This document shows positions 24,800 through 31,763 of a stretch of DNA of 35,999 bases, one piece after another (position 1 is the first letter of the stretch; each line of letters starts with the position of its first letter). The notes under the pieces are model-generated. The model made no database searches. It had not been told where the DNA came from and worked only from the letters and a program-made list of their open reading frames with translations. This DNA comes from Deltaproteobacteria bacterium. Its GTDB lineage: Bacteria; Desulfobacterota; Syntrophia; Syntrophales; UBA2210. The DNA is taken from positions 1 through 35,999 of the forward strand of contig JAFGTS010000005.1 in assembly GCA_016933965.1 (NCBI GenBank). Direction: 5' to 3'. A program made the translations under genes and the position numbers.

Positions 24800-25618
24800 T
24801 CAATACAGCGGAACGTATCCTTCCTTTTTGACGATTTCCTGACCTTTGGGGCTCAGAACAAAAGTGATGAATTCCGCCGTTGTCCCTGTCGGCCACCCGT
24901 TGGTGAACATGAAAAGAGGGCGGGCAACAGGATATGCCCCGGAGAGGACCGACGCGTTGGATGCGGTGATACCGTTCACATTGAGGGCCCTGACATCACT
25001 GTTGAGATATCCGAGGCCGATATAGCCGATGGCGTACTTGTTCTTTGAGACCGCCTGGACCACGGCACCGTTCGAGGCCTGAAGCTGGGCCCTGGGTGTG
25101 ACCTTCTCTTTGTGCAGGACCTGTTCCTCCCACACTTCGTAGGTCCCCGAGCTGGTATCCCTCGACACGACAACGATCTGCAGGTCACTGCCGCCGACTT
25201 CCTTCCAGTTCGTTATCTTTCCCTGATAGATCAGACTGAGCTGCTCGATGGAGAGCCCGGTCACCGGATTAGACGTGTGGACGATCGGAACGATGGCATC
25301 CATGGCAACCCGGTGGGGCACTGGATACACGTCGTTATCCTGGGCCATTTTCACTTCCTTGTCCTTGATGAAACGTGAAGCGTTGGCGATGTCGGTAGAT
25401 TTGTCGACGAGCGCCTTGATGCCGTTCCCGGAACCGCCGCCGGAGATGGAAATGTTCACGCCGGGATGGGCGGCCATGAAAGCTTCAGCCGCGCCCTGGG
25501 CAACGGGAAGGACCGTTGTCGAACCCTTAATGACGACGGTTTCACCAAAAGCGGTGCCGGCACCTGCGAGGGCACAGAAGATGACCCCTATGCACAACAA
25601 TTTTATGATGTTCTTCAT
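24800..25618 (-). CDS. pstS: Phosphate-binding periplasmic protein PstS
   Basis: The 272-residue protein has a signal peptide (KNIIKLLCIGVIFCALAGAG, cut near residue 24), then the phosphate-binding motifs VIKGSTTVLPVAQGAAEAF, SISGGGSGNGIKALVDKSTD and SRDTSSGTYEVWEEQVL. It captures phosphate in the periplasm for PstCAB. ATG 25618 has AGGAGG ten bases upstream; a longer frame to 25675 would put a charged stretch before the signal peptide and is rejected. It is the first gene of pstSCAB-phoU-phoR, under the Pho box at 25690-25718. Confidence 0.95.
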   Translation of the reverse strand: MKNIIKLLCIGVIFCALAGAGTAFGETVVIKGSTTVLPVAQGAAEAFMAAHPGVNISISGGGSGNGIKALVDKSTDIANASRFIKDKEVKMAQDNDVYPVPHRVAMDAIVPIVHTSNPVTGLSIEQLSLIYQGKITNWKEVGGSDLQIVVVSRDTSSGTYEVWEEQVLHKEKVTPRAQLQASNGAVVQAVSKNKYAIGYIGLGYLNSDVRALNVNGITASNASVLSGAYPVARPLFMFTNGWPTGTTAEFITFVLSPKGQEIVKKEGYVPLY

Positions 25619-25673
25619 GTTTTTCAATCCTCCTTGGTATTTTTCTTCCAGAATACATTTTGTTTTGCCGTGC

Positions 25674-25718
25674 ATAATAGGTACTTAATGTTACAGGATG
25701 ATGACAGCCCGATGACGA
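25674..25718 (-). promoter_or_regulatory. Pho box and -10 of the pst operon
   Basis: Reading the minus strand, three CTGTCAT-like repeats follow each other at 11-bp period: TCGTCAT (25718-25712), CTGTCAT (25707-25701) and CTGTAAC (25696-25690). Ten bases later stands TATTAT (25679-25674). The two inner repeats with their 4-base spacer match the known Pho box, and the spacing to the -10 is that of PhoB-activated promoters, which lack a -35. PhoB from 17034 is the expected activator. Confidence 0.75.
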
Positions 25719-25889
25719 TACGGTTAAATTATCGGCATGAAAAAGATCAATATAGAGTGCCCGGTGACGTCGCTGATTCATGAAAAGCCTTCATCCCGTT
25801 GTGTTCCCTGGGTCCCGGAGACATTTTGTCTTGATAAATCACGAGGGGAGTTGTACAAACCAGGAAATGCATTCGAAGGAGAATCTGTA

Positions 25890-27188
25890 ATGTACTGGGA
25901 AAAGGATATTGAGACGATGGATCGCGCCGAGCTTGAAAACCTTCAGCTCGGAAGGCTGCGGGATACGGTCGGGATCGCTTCGGCATCCCCGCATTATAAG
26001 AATCTCTTTGAAAAGATCGGCTTTGATCCAACGCAGATTGCCTCTCTCGATGACCTGCGGCGGATACCGCTGACAACAAAGGAAGACCTTCGGGAAAACT
26101 GGCCCTATGGGTTTCTCGCCCTCCCGAAGAGCGAGATGGTGAGGATGCACTCCTCATCGGGGACAACGGGGCGGGCGACGGTGATCTTTCATACCCGGAG
26201 CGATGTCGATGCCTGGACGAACCTCCTGGCCCGGTCGATGTATATGACAGGTGTCCGCAGGGAGGATGTCTTTCAAAATATGATGACCTACGGCCTTTTC
26301 ACGGGAGGCCTGGGGTTCCACTACGGGGCGGAGAAACTGGGAATGCTGGTTATCCCCGCCGGGGCAGGGAACAGTAAAAGACAGATCCAGCTGATGAAGG
26401 ATTTCGGAACCACGGTGATCCACATCATTCCCAGCTATGCCCTGCATCTTTACACGGTCTTTGAAGAAATGGGCGTTGACCCCCGGTCGGACACTGAATT
26501 GAGGATCGCTTTTCTCGGGGCCGAGCCCCATTCGGAACAGACGAGGAAGAAAGTGGAAGAACTGTATGGTGTCAGTGCGTTCAATTCCTACGGCCTTTCT
26601 GAAATGAACGGTCCCGGTGTGGCCTTTGAATGCTTACAGCAGCAAGGGATGCATATCTGGGAGGACAATTATATCGTGGAAGTCATAAATCCCGACACCC
26701 TCGAACCCGTTCCGGAGGGAGAAGAGGGGGAACTGGTGCTTACCACGCTTCAGCGAAGCGGTATGCCGATCTTGCGTTACCGAACGAAGGACCTGACCAG
26801 GGTCATTCCGGGACCCTGCGAATGCGGCAGGACCCACCGCCGCATCGAACGCATCAAGGGAAGAACCGATGATATGCTCATCGTCAAGGGCGTTAACATC
26901 TTTCCCATCCAGATCGAGAAAAAGTTGATGGATGTTCCCGGGGTGGGGACGAACTTCCTTATCATTCTCGAGCGCGAGGGGTTCAATGACCGCATGATCG
27001 TGAAAGTGGAGGTCATGAAGGAATTTTTTTCAGGCGACCTGAAGCAGCTTGAGAAATTGCGGCGGACCATCACTGAGGAATTAAAAGGCGATATCCTGGT
27101 GACCCCCCGGGTGGAACTGGTGGAACCGAACACGCTTCCCAAGAGCGAGGGGAAGGCCGTGCGGGTGATCGACAAGAGGGAGATGTAG
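25890..27188 (+). CDS. Phenylacetate-CoA ligase-type adenylate-forming enzyme
   Basis: The 432-residue protein belongs to the PaaK family, which activates aryl acids with ATP and CoA. Motifs: the ATP loop HSSSGTTGRATVIFHTRSDV at about residue 86, FNSYGLSEMNGPGVAFEC at about 232, the hinge RYRTKDLTRVI and RIKGRTDDMLIVKGVNIFP, and the C-terminal lysine in LPKSEGKAVRVID. ATG 25890 follows GAAGGAGAA by six bases; the open frame upstream to 25737 lacks family similarity. An ACT-ACT gene lies 31 bases downstream, a pairing common in anaerobes, where the ligase may act on aryl acids from amino-acid fermentation. Exact substrate is not readable. Confidence 0.92.
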   Translation: MYWEKDIETMDRAELENLQLGRLRDTVGIASASPHYKNLFEKIGFDPTQIASLDDLRRIPLTTKEDLRENWPYGFLALPKSEMVRMHSSSGTTGRATVIFHTRSDVDAWTNLLARSMYMTGVRREDVFQNMMTYGLFTGGLGFHYGAEKLGMLVIPAGAGNSKRQIQLMKDFGTTVIHIIPSYALHLYTVFEEMGVDPRSDTELRIAFLGAEPHSEQTRKKVEELYGVSAFNSYGLSEMNGPGVAFECLQQQGMHIWEDNYIVEVINPDTLEPVPEGEEGELVLTTLQRSGMPILRYRTKDLTRVIPGPCECGRTHRRIERIKGRTDDMLIVKGVNIFPIQIEKKLMDVPGVGTNFLIILEREGFNDRMIVKVEVMKEFFSGDLKQLEKLRRTITEELKGDILVTPRVELVEPNTLPKSEGKAVRVIDKREM

Positions 27189-27219
27189 ACATTCCAGCGG
27201 TGGAAAGGAGCATCGGAAA

Positions 27220-27675
27220 ATGATAGCCTATCAGTTGTCAATATTTGCGGAGAACAAGCCGGGGCGGCTCGCGAAGATCACGAAACTGCTGGCGAAGGCG
27301 AAGATCAATATCAGGGCCATATCGATATCGAGTTCCGATGCCTTCGGTGTCATCAACATGCTCGTCGACGACCCCGAGCGGGCCCGGTCCGCCTTGACGG
27401 AGGGGGGGCTGACGGCGAACCTGAAACCGGTCATTGCCGTCGTCATCGAGGACAAGCCAGGCGGCCTCGACCGTCTGATCACCCTTCTCGCCGACAAGAA
27501 CATTAATATTGAAAATGCTTACGGTTTCGTCCTGGAGAGCTGGAAGAAGGCCGTTTTCGTCATCGACGTGGAGCAGATCGAGGGTATCGAAGAGGTTTTG
27601 AGAAAATCCGGCTTCGAGACACTCAACGCGGAGGCCCTGGCTGCAGCGGAGCCCTTTCACTACATGAAGTATTAG
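27220..27675 (+). CDS. Tandem ACT-domain protein
   Basis: The 151-residue protein consists of two ACT domains: residues about 1-70 (YQLSIFAENKPGRLAKITKL, then INIRAISISSSDAFGVINML) and about 70-140 (AVVIEDKPGGLDRLITLLAD, then INIENAYGFV). ACT domains bind amino acids and control partner enzymes. There is no catalytic domain, so this is a free-standing regulatory protein. Its place right after the phenylacetate-CoA ligase, with AAAGGAG before ATG 27220, suggests an aromatic amino acid or aryl-acid ligand and control of that enzyme; that is inference. It ends just before a repeat-rich zone. Confidence 0.9.
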   Translation: MIAYQLSIFAENKPGRLAKITKLLAKAKINIRAISISSSDAFGVINMLVDDPERARSALTEGGLTANLKPVIAVVIEDKPGGLDRLITLLADKNINIENAYGFVLESWKKAVFVIDVEQIEGIEEVLRKSGFETLNAEALAAAEPFHYMKY

Positions 27676-27681
27676 CGACTC

Positions 27682-27790
27682 CGCAAAAAGTCCACATGCT
27701 GCGTTGCGCTTCATCCTTCGTCATTGCGACGTACGAAAAGTACGACTCATTCCTCAGGATTCGCGCGCCTTGCCTCTGGAGCTTTTTGCG
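27682..27790. repeat. 109-bp imperfect palindromic repeat element
   Basis: The ends CGCAAAAAG (27682-27690) and CTTTTTGCG (27782-27790) are perfect inverted copies. The exact middle is a hairpin, CGTAC-GAAAA-GTACG (27730-27744), and the arms between are partly complementary. This is a MITE- or REPIN-like non-coding unit just after the ACT gene, where it could also end transcription. Its outer 15 bases recur inverted at 35883-35897. Confidence 0.7.
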
Positions 27791-27823
27791 AAGCCGCTTC
27801 TTATGCACCGTTATTGCGATTTC

Positions 27824-27887
27824 TGTAGTTGGCCGATGTAAGAAAAGGCGACAAAGGGGCAAAGCAACAGAGTGACAAAGTGAGAGA
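27824..27887 (+). repeat. Left outer inverted repeat of cassette, octamer-rich
   Basis: TGTAGTTG at 27824-27831 opens the arm. Then from 27847 come five octamers of pattern GYGRCARA (GCGACAAA, GGGGCAAA, GCAACAGA, GTGACAAA, GTGAGAGA). The whole arm matches the reverse complement of 28522-28590 with scattered mismatches. Confidence 0.75.
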
Positions 27888-27952
27888 TGAATATAATCTG
27901 TAATGAATTTCAAATTACAAACCGGTCCTGTCATTCTGGAATCAAACGTTTT

Positions 27953-28012
27953 ATTTGTGCGAATATCAAGGAAAACACTTTGCCACTTTGTCGCTCTGTC
28001 ACTGTTTTTTTA
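27953..28012 (+). repeat. Left inner inverted repeat of cassette
   Basis: About 57 bases, starting ATTTGTGCG and passing through ATATCAAGGAAAACAC into three octamers read on the opposite strand (GTGACAGA, GCGACAAA, GTGGCAAA). It matches the reverse complement of 28460-28516 with about four mismatches. It ends directly before the ribosome site of the gene at 28024. Confidence 0.8.
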
Positions 28013-28023
28013 GAGAGGTACCC

Positions 28024-28461
28024 ATGACACACGAAGATTCTGGTAATTATTCCGGAAAGCATCCGGAAGGGACAGAGGTGGACCCGGTCGTGGCCGAGAA
28101 GCTGCTGGCGGTTGCGAAAGAGGGGGGAGTCGGGTGCGCGGCGGCACACGCGATAGCCGGCGAATGTGGCCGGGAGCCCGGCGTTGTCGGTCGGACGATA
28201 GATCTCCTTGAACTGAAGATCCAGCGGTGTCAGCTCGGTCTGTTCGGGTATCTGCCGAAGCACCGCATCGTGGAGGCGGCGGCATCGGTGGAGCCGGAGC
28301 TTGAAAATGCAATCAGAGTTGCTCTTCAGGCGGGCAAGCTGACCTGCGCCGCTTCATGGGATATCGCCCGGCGGTTCAGCCTGCCGAAAATGGCCGTTTC
28401 ATCGGCCTGCGAGAAACTGGGCATCAAGATATCGACATGCCAGCTGGGGGCGTTTAGATAA
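28024..28461 (+). CDS. Small protein with two HTH-like repeats, framed by inverted repeats
   Basis: The 145-residue protein has no family I can name. It contains two similar units, about residues 22-76 and 91-145. Each has a helix with CAA (GVGCAAAHAIAGECG; KLTCAASWDIARRFS), a second helix (GVVGRTIDLLELKI; MAVSSACEKLGIKI) and a closing motif (RCQLGLFGY; TCQLGAF). The predicted helix-turn-helix-strand layout suggests a duplicated winged-helix DNA- or RNA-binding fold. ATG 28024 has AGAGAGG six bases upstream; the open frame extends back to a TTG at 27955 inside the inverted repeat and is rejected. The coding part is GC-rich like its neighbours, while the flanks are AT-rich and repetitive. The right inner repeat begins at its stop codon. 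Confidence 0.75.
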   Translation: MTHEDSGNYSGKHPEGTEVDPVVAEKLLAVAKEGGVGCAAAHAIAGECGREPGVVGRTIDLLELKIQRCQLGLFGYLPKHRIVEAAASVEPELENAIRVALQAGKLTCAASWDIARRFSLPKMAVSSACEKLGIKISTCQLGAFR

Positions 28462-28516
28462 AAATAGTGGCAGAGCGACAAAGTGGCAAAGTGTTTTCCT
28501 TGATATACGCACAAAT
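28460..28516 (-). repeat. Right inner inverted repeat of cassette
   Basis: Reverse-complement copy of 27953-28012, beginning at the last bases of the stop codon of the 145-residue gene. The differences from the left arm are single bases (for example TGTGCGT against TGTGCGA), so the arms could pair into a long cruciform or stem that encloses the gene. Confidence 0.8.
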
Positions 28517-28521
28517 TATTT

Positions 28522-28590
28522 TCTTTTCTCACTTTGTCGCTCTGTCGCTTTGCCCCTTTGTCGCTTCTCTAATAAATTCCGGCAACTACA
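28522..28590 (-). repeat. Right outer inverted repeat of cassette, octamer-rich
   Basis: Reverse-complement copy of 27824-27887. Read on the minus strand it runs TGTAGTTGCCGG at the outer end, then GCGACAAA, GGGGCAAA, GCGACAGA, GCGACAAA, GTGAGAAA. Its octamers are more regular than those of the left arm. Confidence 0.75.
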
Positions 28591-28603
28591 AAAGAACGAT
28601 TCC

Positions 28604-28631
28604 CGAATAGCGAACAACGAATCTCGGATCC
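28604..28631. repeat. Short heptamer tandem repeat
   Basis: Four adjacent seven-base units, CGAATAG, CGAACAA, CGAATCT and CGGATCC, with changes at the last bases. It stands just outside the right end of the inverted-repeat cassette, 17 bases before the stop of the next minus-strand gene. Confidence 0.5.
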
Positions 28632-28648
28632 CAGTTTCCTAATCCCGA

Positions 28649-29767
28649 TCACAGTTCCAGCGCTTCAGTCATCTCATCGCCCTGGAAAAGCCTGATGCCA
28701 TTTTCACGGGCCCGCTTCAGGAAATCTCCACTGTCGAGACAGGCCTCCGGCGGCAGGACGCCGGTAGCCGTTATCGTTCCTTCGAGGAGCATCTGAACGG
28801 CGATCGAAGCGGGAATACCGGTGAGCACATCCATGTGAGCGACGGCACCGTATGCAAGATGCACCCGTTTTCCATCCTTTTTCCCCGTTGTATCGACCCG
28901 GCAGGCCGAAGCCGTTTCCGGCGGTTTGTCGATCTTTTCAAAAACCGGCAGCAGCGGGTTGACGATGGCGCCCAGAAAATCCTTTCCCGAACGGGTATTG
29001 ATAATCCGCAGGAAGGACAGGACCTTGCCGAGCACGTTGAAATAATCCTCCACCAGCCCGCCTTTGAGAGTGACGTTCTGTGCTTCGATGTGCCGGGGGA
29101 TCGTCACCGGTTCAGGGTGGCCCAAGTGAAAAACATTGACCATTCCCACCGGTGCGGGAAATCTTATAAGTTCCCGTCCGGAGCCCGCGGGAATGCGAAG
29201 GGTCCTGCCGTTCTGGAAGGAAGGAACGACCCCGGCGAAAATATGGAACGTATGGAGCGTGACGGCCTTGCCGACGGTGTCCGAGGCATGACATCCCCAG
29301 GCGACGGCGATGGTTTCGACCTCGTCGAATAAAGCGGTTGCCTTTCTCGCGAGCATATTCGTCACGCCCGGCGTCCATCCCACGCCGGTGATGAGCGTCA
29401 GACCCTTTTCCCGGGCGGCTTCGTCGAGCCGCAATATCCCCTCTGCGGCATCGTAATCATCACAGATGCTGACATAGTGAACACCCGCTTCGATGCAGGC
29501 CCTGGCGATCCTTACTTCGTATTTGTAAAAGGGACCGATGGTTCCCAGCGCCACAGTGTGGCCTCTCATGGTTTCCACGAGGTTTGTGTGATCATTTGCG
29601 TCGACTTTTACCGCTCGGCACTTGGTTCCCAAAGAGCGTGCAAGCTGTTGTGCCTCACCAATGTTGAAGTCCGCGATAGTGATTTCCTTTACTATGTCAC
29701 GGGAGGCGAGGTCCTGCACCGCCCGCCGCCCCATGGCTCCCGATCCCCCCAGCGCGATTACTTTCAT
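28649..29767 (-). CDS. Saccharopine dehydrogenase-like NAD(P)-binding protein
   Basis: The 372-residue protein has a Rossmann fold at the N-terminus (MKVIALGGSGAMGRRAVQDL, then ITIADFNIGEAQQLA) and the saccharopine-dehydrogenase-family middle (TIGPFYKYEVRIARACIEAG, VHYVSICDDYDAAEGILRLD, LITGVGWTPGVTNMLARKA). The C-terminal domain contains KDGKRVHLAYGAVAHMDVLT. The family makes or cleaves C-N bonds between lysine-type amines and keto acids, or acts as carboxynorspermidine synthase-like enzymes. The substrate here is not determinable. ATG 29767 follows AAAGGAGGGA; the longer frame to 29806 is rejected. It lies 65 bases after the phosphorylase gene on the same strand. Confidence 0.88.
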   Translation of the reverse strand: MKVIALGGSGAMGRRAVQDLASRDIVKEITIADFNIGEAQQLARSLGTKCRAVKVDANDHTNLVETMRGHTVALGTIGPFYKYEVRIARACIEAGVHYVSICDDYDAAEGILRLDEAAREKGLTLITGVGWTPGVTNMLARKATALFDEVETIAVAWGCHASDTVGKAVTLHTFHIFAGVVPSFQNGRTLRIPAGSGRELIRFPAPVGMVNVFHLGHPEPVTIPRHIEAQNVTLKGGLVEDYFNVLGKVLSFLRIINTRSGKDFLGAIVNPLLPVFEKIDKPPETASACRVDTTGKKDGKRVHLAYGAVAHMDVLTGIPASIAVQMLLEGTITATGVLPPEACLDSGDFLKRARENGIRLFQGDEMTEALEL

Positions 29768-29832
29768 GACTCCCTCCTTTGTTGGAAGAATGATCCCCAT
29801 CCTCATAAAAATGGTCCACTGGCTCCCCGTCC

Positions 29833-30552
29833 TTACGAAATGTTCCGTTCCCTCCTGTCAAGATAAACGTTTATGACGGCAAGGACGTTTTTTGCGTTGC
29901 GTTGTGCCCCGTCCCGTATCTCGTCGGCGTTAAGGGGTTTTTCGATAAGCCCGTTGCCGTAGTTGTCGATGGAGCATATTGACGCGTAGGGGATATCGAG
30001 TTCCCGGCAGACAATGGCTTCGCTTGCCATGGTCATTCCCACAAGGTCGGCGAACCGGGAGATGAACCTGATCTCGGCACGCGTTTCGAGCCGGGGTCCT
30101 GTTGTCTGCCAGTACACACCCCCGTCGATGACCGTTATGGATGCCGCTTCCGCCGCTGCGTATAATTGCCGTCGCAGAGGTTCGTCGAGCGCCGGAGTGA
30201 TGTGTTTTACCCTGTTGGAAACGGCGGTCGCCGTGTGCGCAAGGGAGATAAAATCATCGGGAATGACGATCATGCCCGGTTTCAGTTCTTTCTTCAGAGA
30301 GCCTGTGGAGTGGACGCCGATGACCTCAGTCGCACCCAGGTCCTTCAGTGCCTGCATTGTGGCGGGATGGTCGATCACATGGGGGTGAATGTACTGGTCT
30401 GGTTGTGTTCCATGGCGGGCGACATAGATGAACCGGTCGGAGACATGAACATCGGCTGTGCCGAACCTGTTCGAAACATGCTCCTTCCCGATGTTTCTTA
30501 ATGATGCTTCCTCATAGAAAAGAGTTCCCCCAATGAGCCCCACCTTTTTCAT
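29833..30552 (-). CDS. MTA/MTI phosphorylase family protein
   Basis: The 239-residue protein belongs to the trimeric purine nucleoside phosphorylase family that includes methylthioadenosine and methylthioinosine phosphorylases. Motifs: KKVGLIGGTLFYE at the N-terminus, ARHGTQPDQYIHPHVIDHPA for phosphate/sulfur-ribose binding, VIGVHSTGSLKKELKPG, the loop GVYWQTTGPRLETRAEI, then VGMTMASEAIVCRELDIPYA and SIDNYGNGL. The base-specificity region SIDNYGNG keeps an Asp as in MTA phosphorylase but differs in the following residues, so adenine or hypoxanthine preference is open. It recycles the methylthio product of polyamine or SAM metabolism. It is shorter than human MTAP (283). Confidence 0.9.
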   Translation of the reverse strand: MKKVGLIGGTLFYEEASLRNIGKEHVSNRFGTADVHVSDRFIYVARHGTQPDQYIHPHVIDHPATMQALKDLGATEVIGVHSTGSLKKELKPGMIVIPDDFISLAHTATAVSNRVKHITPALDEPLRRQLYAAAEAASITVIDGGVYWQTTGPRLETRAEIRFISRFADLVGMTMASEAIVCRELDIPYASICSIDNYGNGLIEKPLNADEIRDGAQRNAKNVLAVINVYLDRRERNIS

Positions 30553-30641
30553 CGTCGCCCCCGGTGAATGTCCCGTTTCGTCAGTATTGCCGTGACGCTA
30601 TCAAATTCCGGCGAAACTGTCAAAGAAGTCATGAAATGGTG

Positions 30642-30670
30642 TTGACATCATACTAAATAATAAATACATT
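30642..30670 (+). promoter_or_regulatory. Sigma70 promoter of the thioredoxin-bamD pair
   Basis: Consensus TTGACA at 30642-30647, 17 bases, then TACATT at 30665-30670. The gene start follows 33 bases later with GAAGGAGTT in between. The perfect -35 and ideal spacing support it. Confidence 0.65.
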
Positions 30671-30702
30671 ATGCCCCAACATGAATCAGAAGGAGTTCAA
30701 GA

Positions 30703-31035
30703 ATGGCTGACAATGATTATGTGACGCATGTAACGGACAGCACCTTCGAAAGCGAAGTTCTCAGATCGAAGAAACCGACCCTTGTTGATTTCTGGGCGCC
30801 CTGGTGCGGCCCCTGTCTTCAGATGGGTCCTGTGGTGAAGGAACTTGCCGCGGAATATAAGGATTCGGCGAAGGTAACAAAACTGAACGTGGACGAAAAC
30901 CCTGAATCTGCGGCGAACTATGGGATAAGAGGCATTCCCACGATCCTTCTTTTCAAGAACGGAAAACTCGAAGAGACCATTGTCGGGCTCGTACCGAAGG
31001 AACGCCTGGAAACGGCACTCAAGAAAGCCCTGTAA
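30703..31035 (+). CDS. trxA: Thioredoxin
   Basis: The 110-residue protein is a classic thioredoxin: the active site WCGPC at 34-38 in VDFWAPWCGPC, the Asp and partner strand in KVTKLNVDENPESAANYGIR, and cis-proline in RGIPTILLFKNG. It reduces protein disulfides in the cytoplasm; no signal peptide. It differs from E. coli TrxA by LQM after the active site. GAAGGAG lies nine bases before ATG 30703. Its stop shares one base with the start of the next gene, so it is coupled to the BamD-like lipoprotein. Confidence 0.95.
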   Translation: MADNDYVTHVTDSTFESEVLRSKKPTLVDFWAPWCGPCLQMGPVVKELAAEYKDSAKVTKLNVDENPESAANYGIRGIPTILLFKNGKLEETIVGLVPKERLETALKKAL

Positions 31036-31706
31036 TGATGAAGTATATAAAACTTCTCTGCGTGCTCCTCCTGGTTATCTCTCTTGCCGGGTGTCACTGG
31101 TGGGGAAAGAAGGATGAGCGCTTGACCCCGGAGACCCTCTACAGCAAGGGACAGTCAGCCTATCAGGACGGTGATTACGCCGATGCCATCACGTTCTTCC
31201 AGCGTTTGAAGGAAGAATATCCCCTCAGCAAGTACGCGATCACGGCTGAACTGAAGATAGCGGATTCCTATTTCAACAAGGAGGATTATATATCCGCGGA
31301 ACTCAGCTATCAGGATTTTCTTGATTTCCATCCGACGAACGAAAATCTGCCCTACGTGATGTTTCAGATCGGCATGTGTCATTTCAACCAGATGCGCTCC
31401 ATCGACCGGGACCAGACAGAAACCCATCGGGCAAAGGAAGCCTTTGAAAAGCTCATCGCCCGGTTTCCCAGCAGCCAGTATACCTTCATGGCGGAAAAGA
31501 ACCTGCGTGATTGCCGGAAGAAACTGGCGGAACACGAATTCTACGTGGGTAATTTTTATTTCAAGACGGGGCATTACGAAGCGGCCCTGAAAAGATTCAA
31601 GGAGATCGAGAACGAATATCCGAATCTCGGTCTCGATTACAAGGTCAGTTATTATATCAACGAGACGCATAAGCGTATCGAACGGCAGAAGGGGAAAAAA
31701 GAATAA
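31035..31706 (+). CDS. bamD: Outer-membrane assembly lipoprotein, BamD-like
   Basis: The 223-residue protein has a lipoprotein signal (KYIKLLCVLLLVISLAGC, lipid on Cys20) and then tetratricopeptide-like helices: LYSKGQSAYQDGDYADAITF, SKYAITAELKIADSYFNKED, PYVMFQIGMCHFNQMRSIDR and EFYVGNFYFKTGHYEAALKR. This is the BamD/YfiO pattern and length. BamD sits on the inner face of the outer membrane and works with BamA to insert beta-barrel proteins. A second ATG is next to the first. Coupled to thioredoxin by TAATG overlap. Confidence 0.92.
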   Translation: MMKYIKLLCVLLLVISLAGCHWWGKKDERLTPETLYSKGQSAYQDGDYADAITFFQRLKEEYPLSKYAITAELKIADSYFNKEDYISAELSYQDFLDFHPTNENLPYVMFQIGMCHFNQMRSIDRDQTETHRAKEAFEKLIARFPSSQYTFMAEKNLRDCRKKLAEHEFYVGNFYFKTGHYEAALKRFKEIENEYPNLGLDYKVSYYINETHKRIERQKGKKE

Positions 31707-31763
31707 GCCGGGTCCTTTCCACGGACGAGAGGTAATATCCGCCTCATCTGCCGCCTCAATGCA

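Noticed and set aside
27845-28570. Octamer runs as a CRISPR array
   Set aside because: Repeats are eight bases, contiguous and degenerate, without spacers of constant length, and no cas gene is near.
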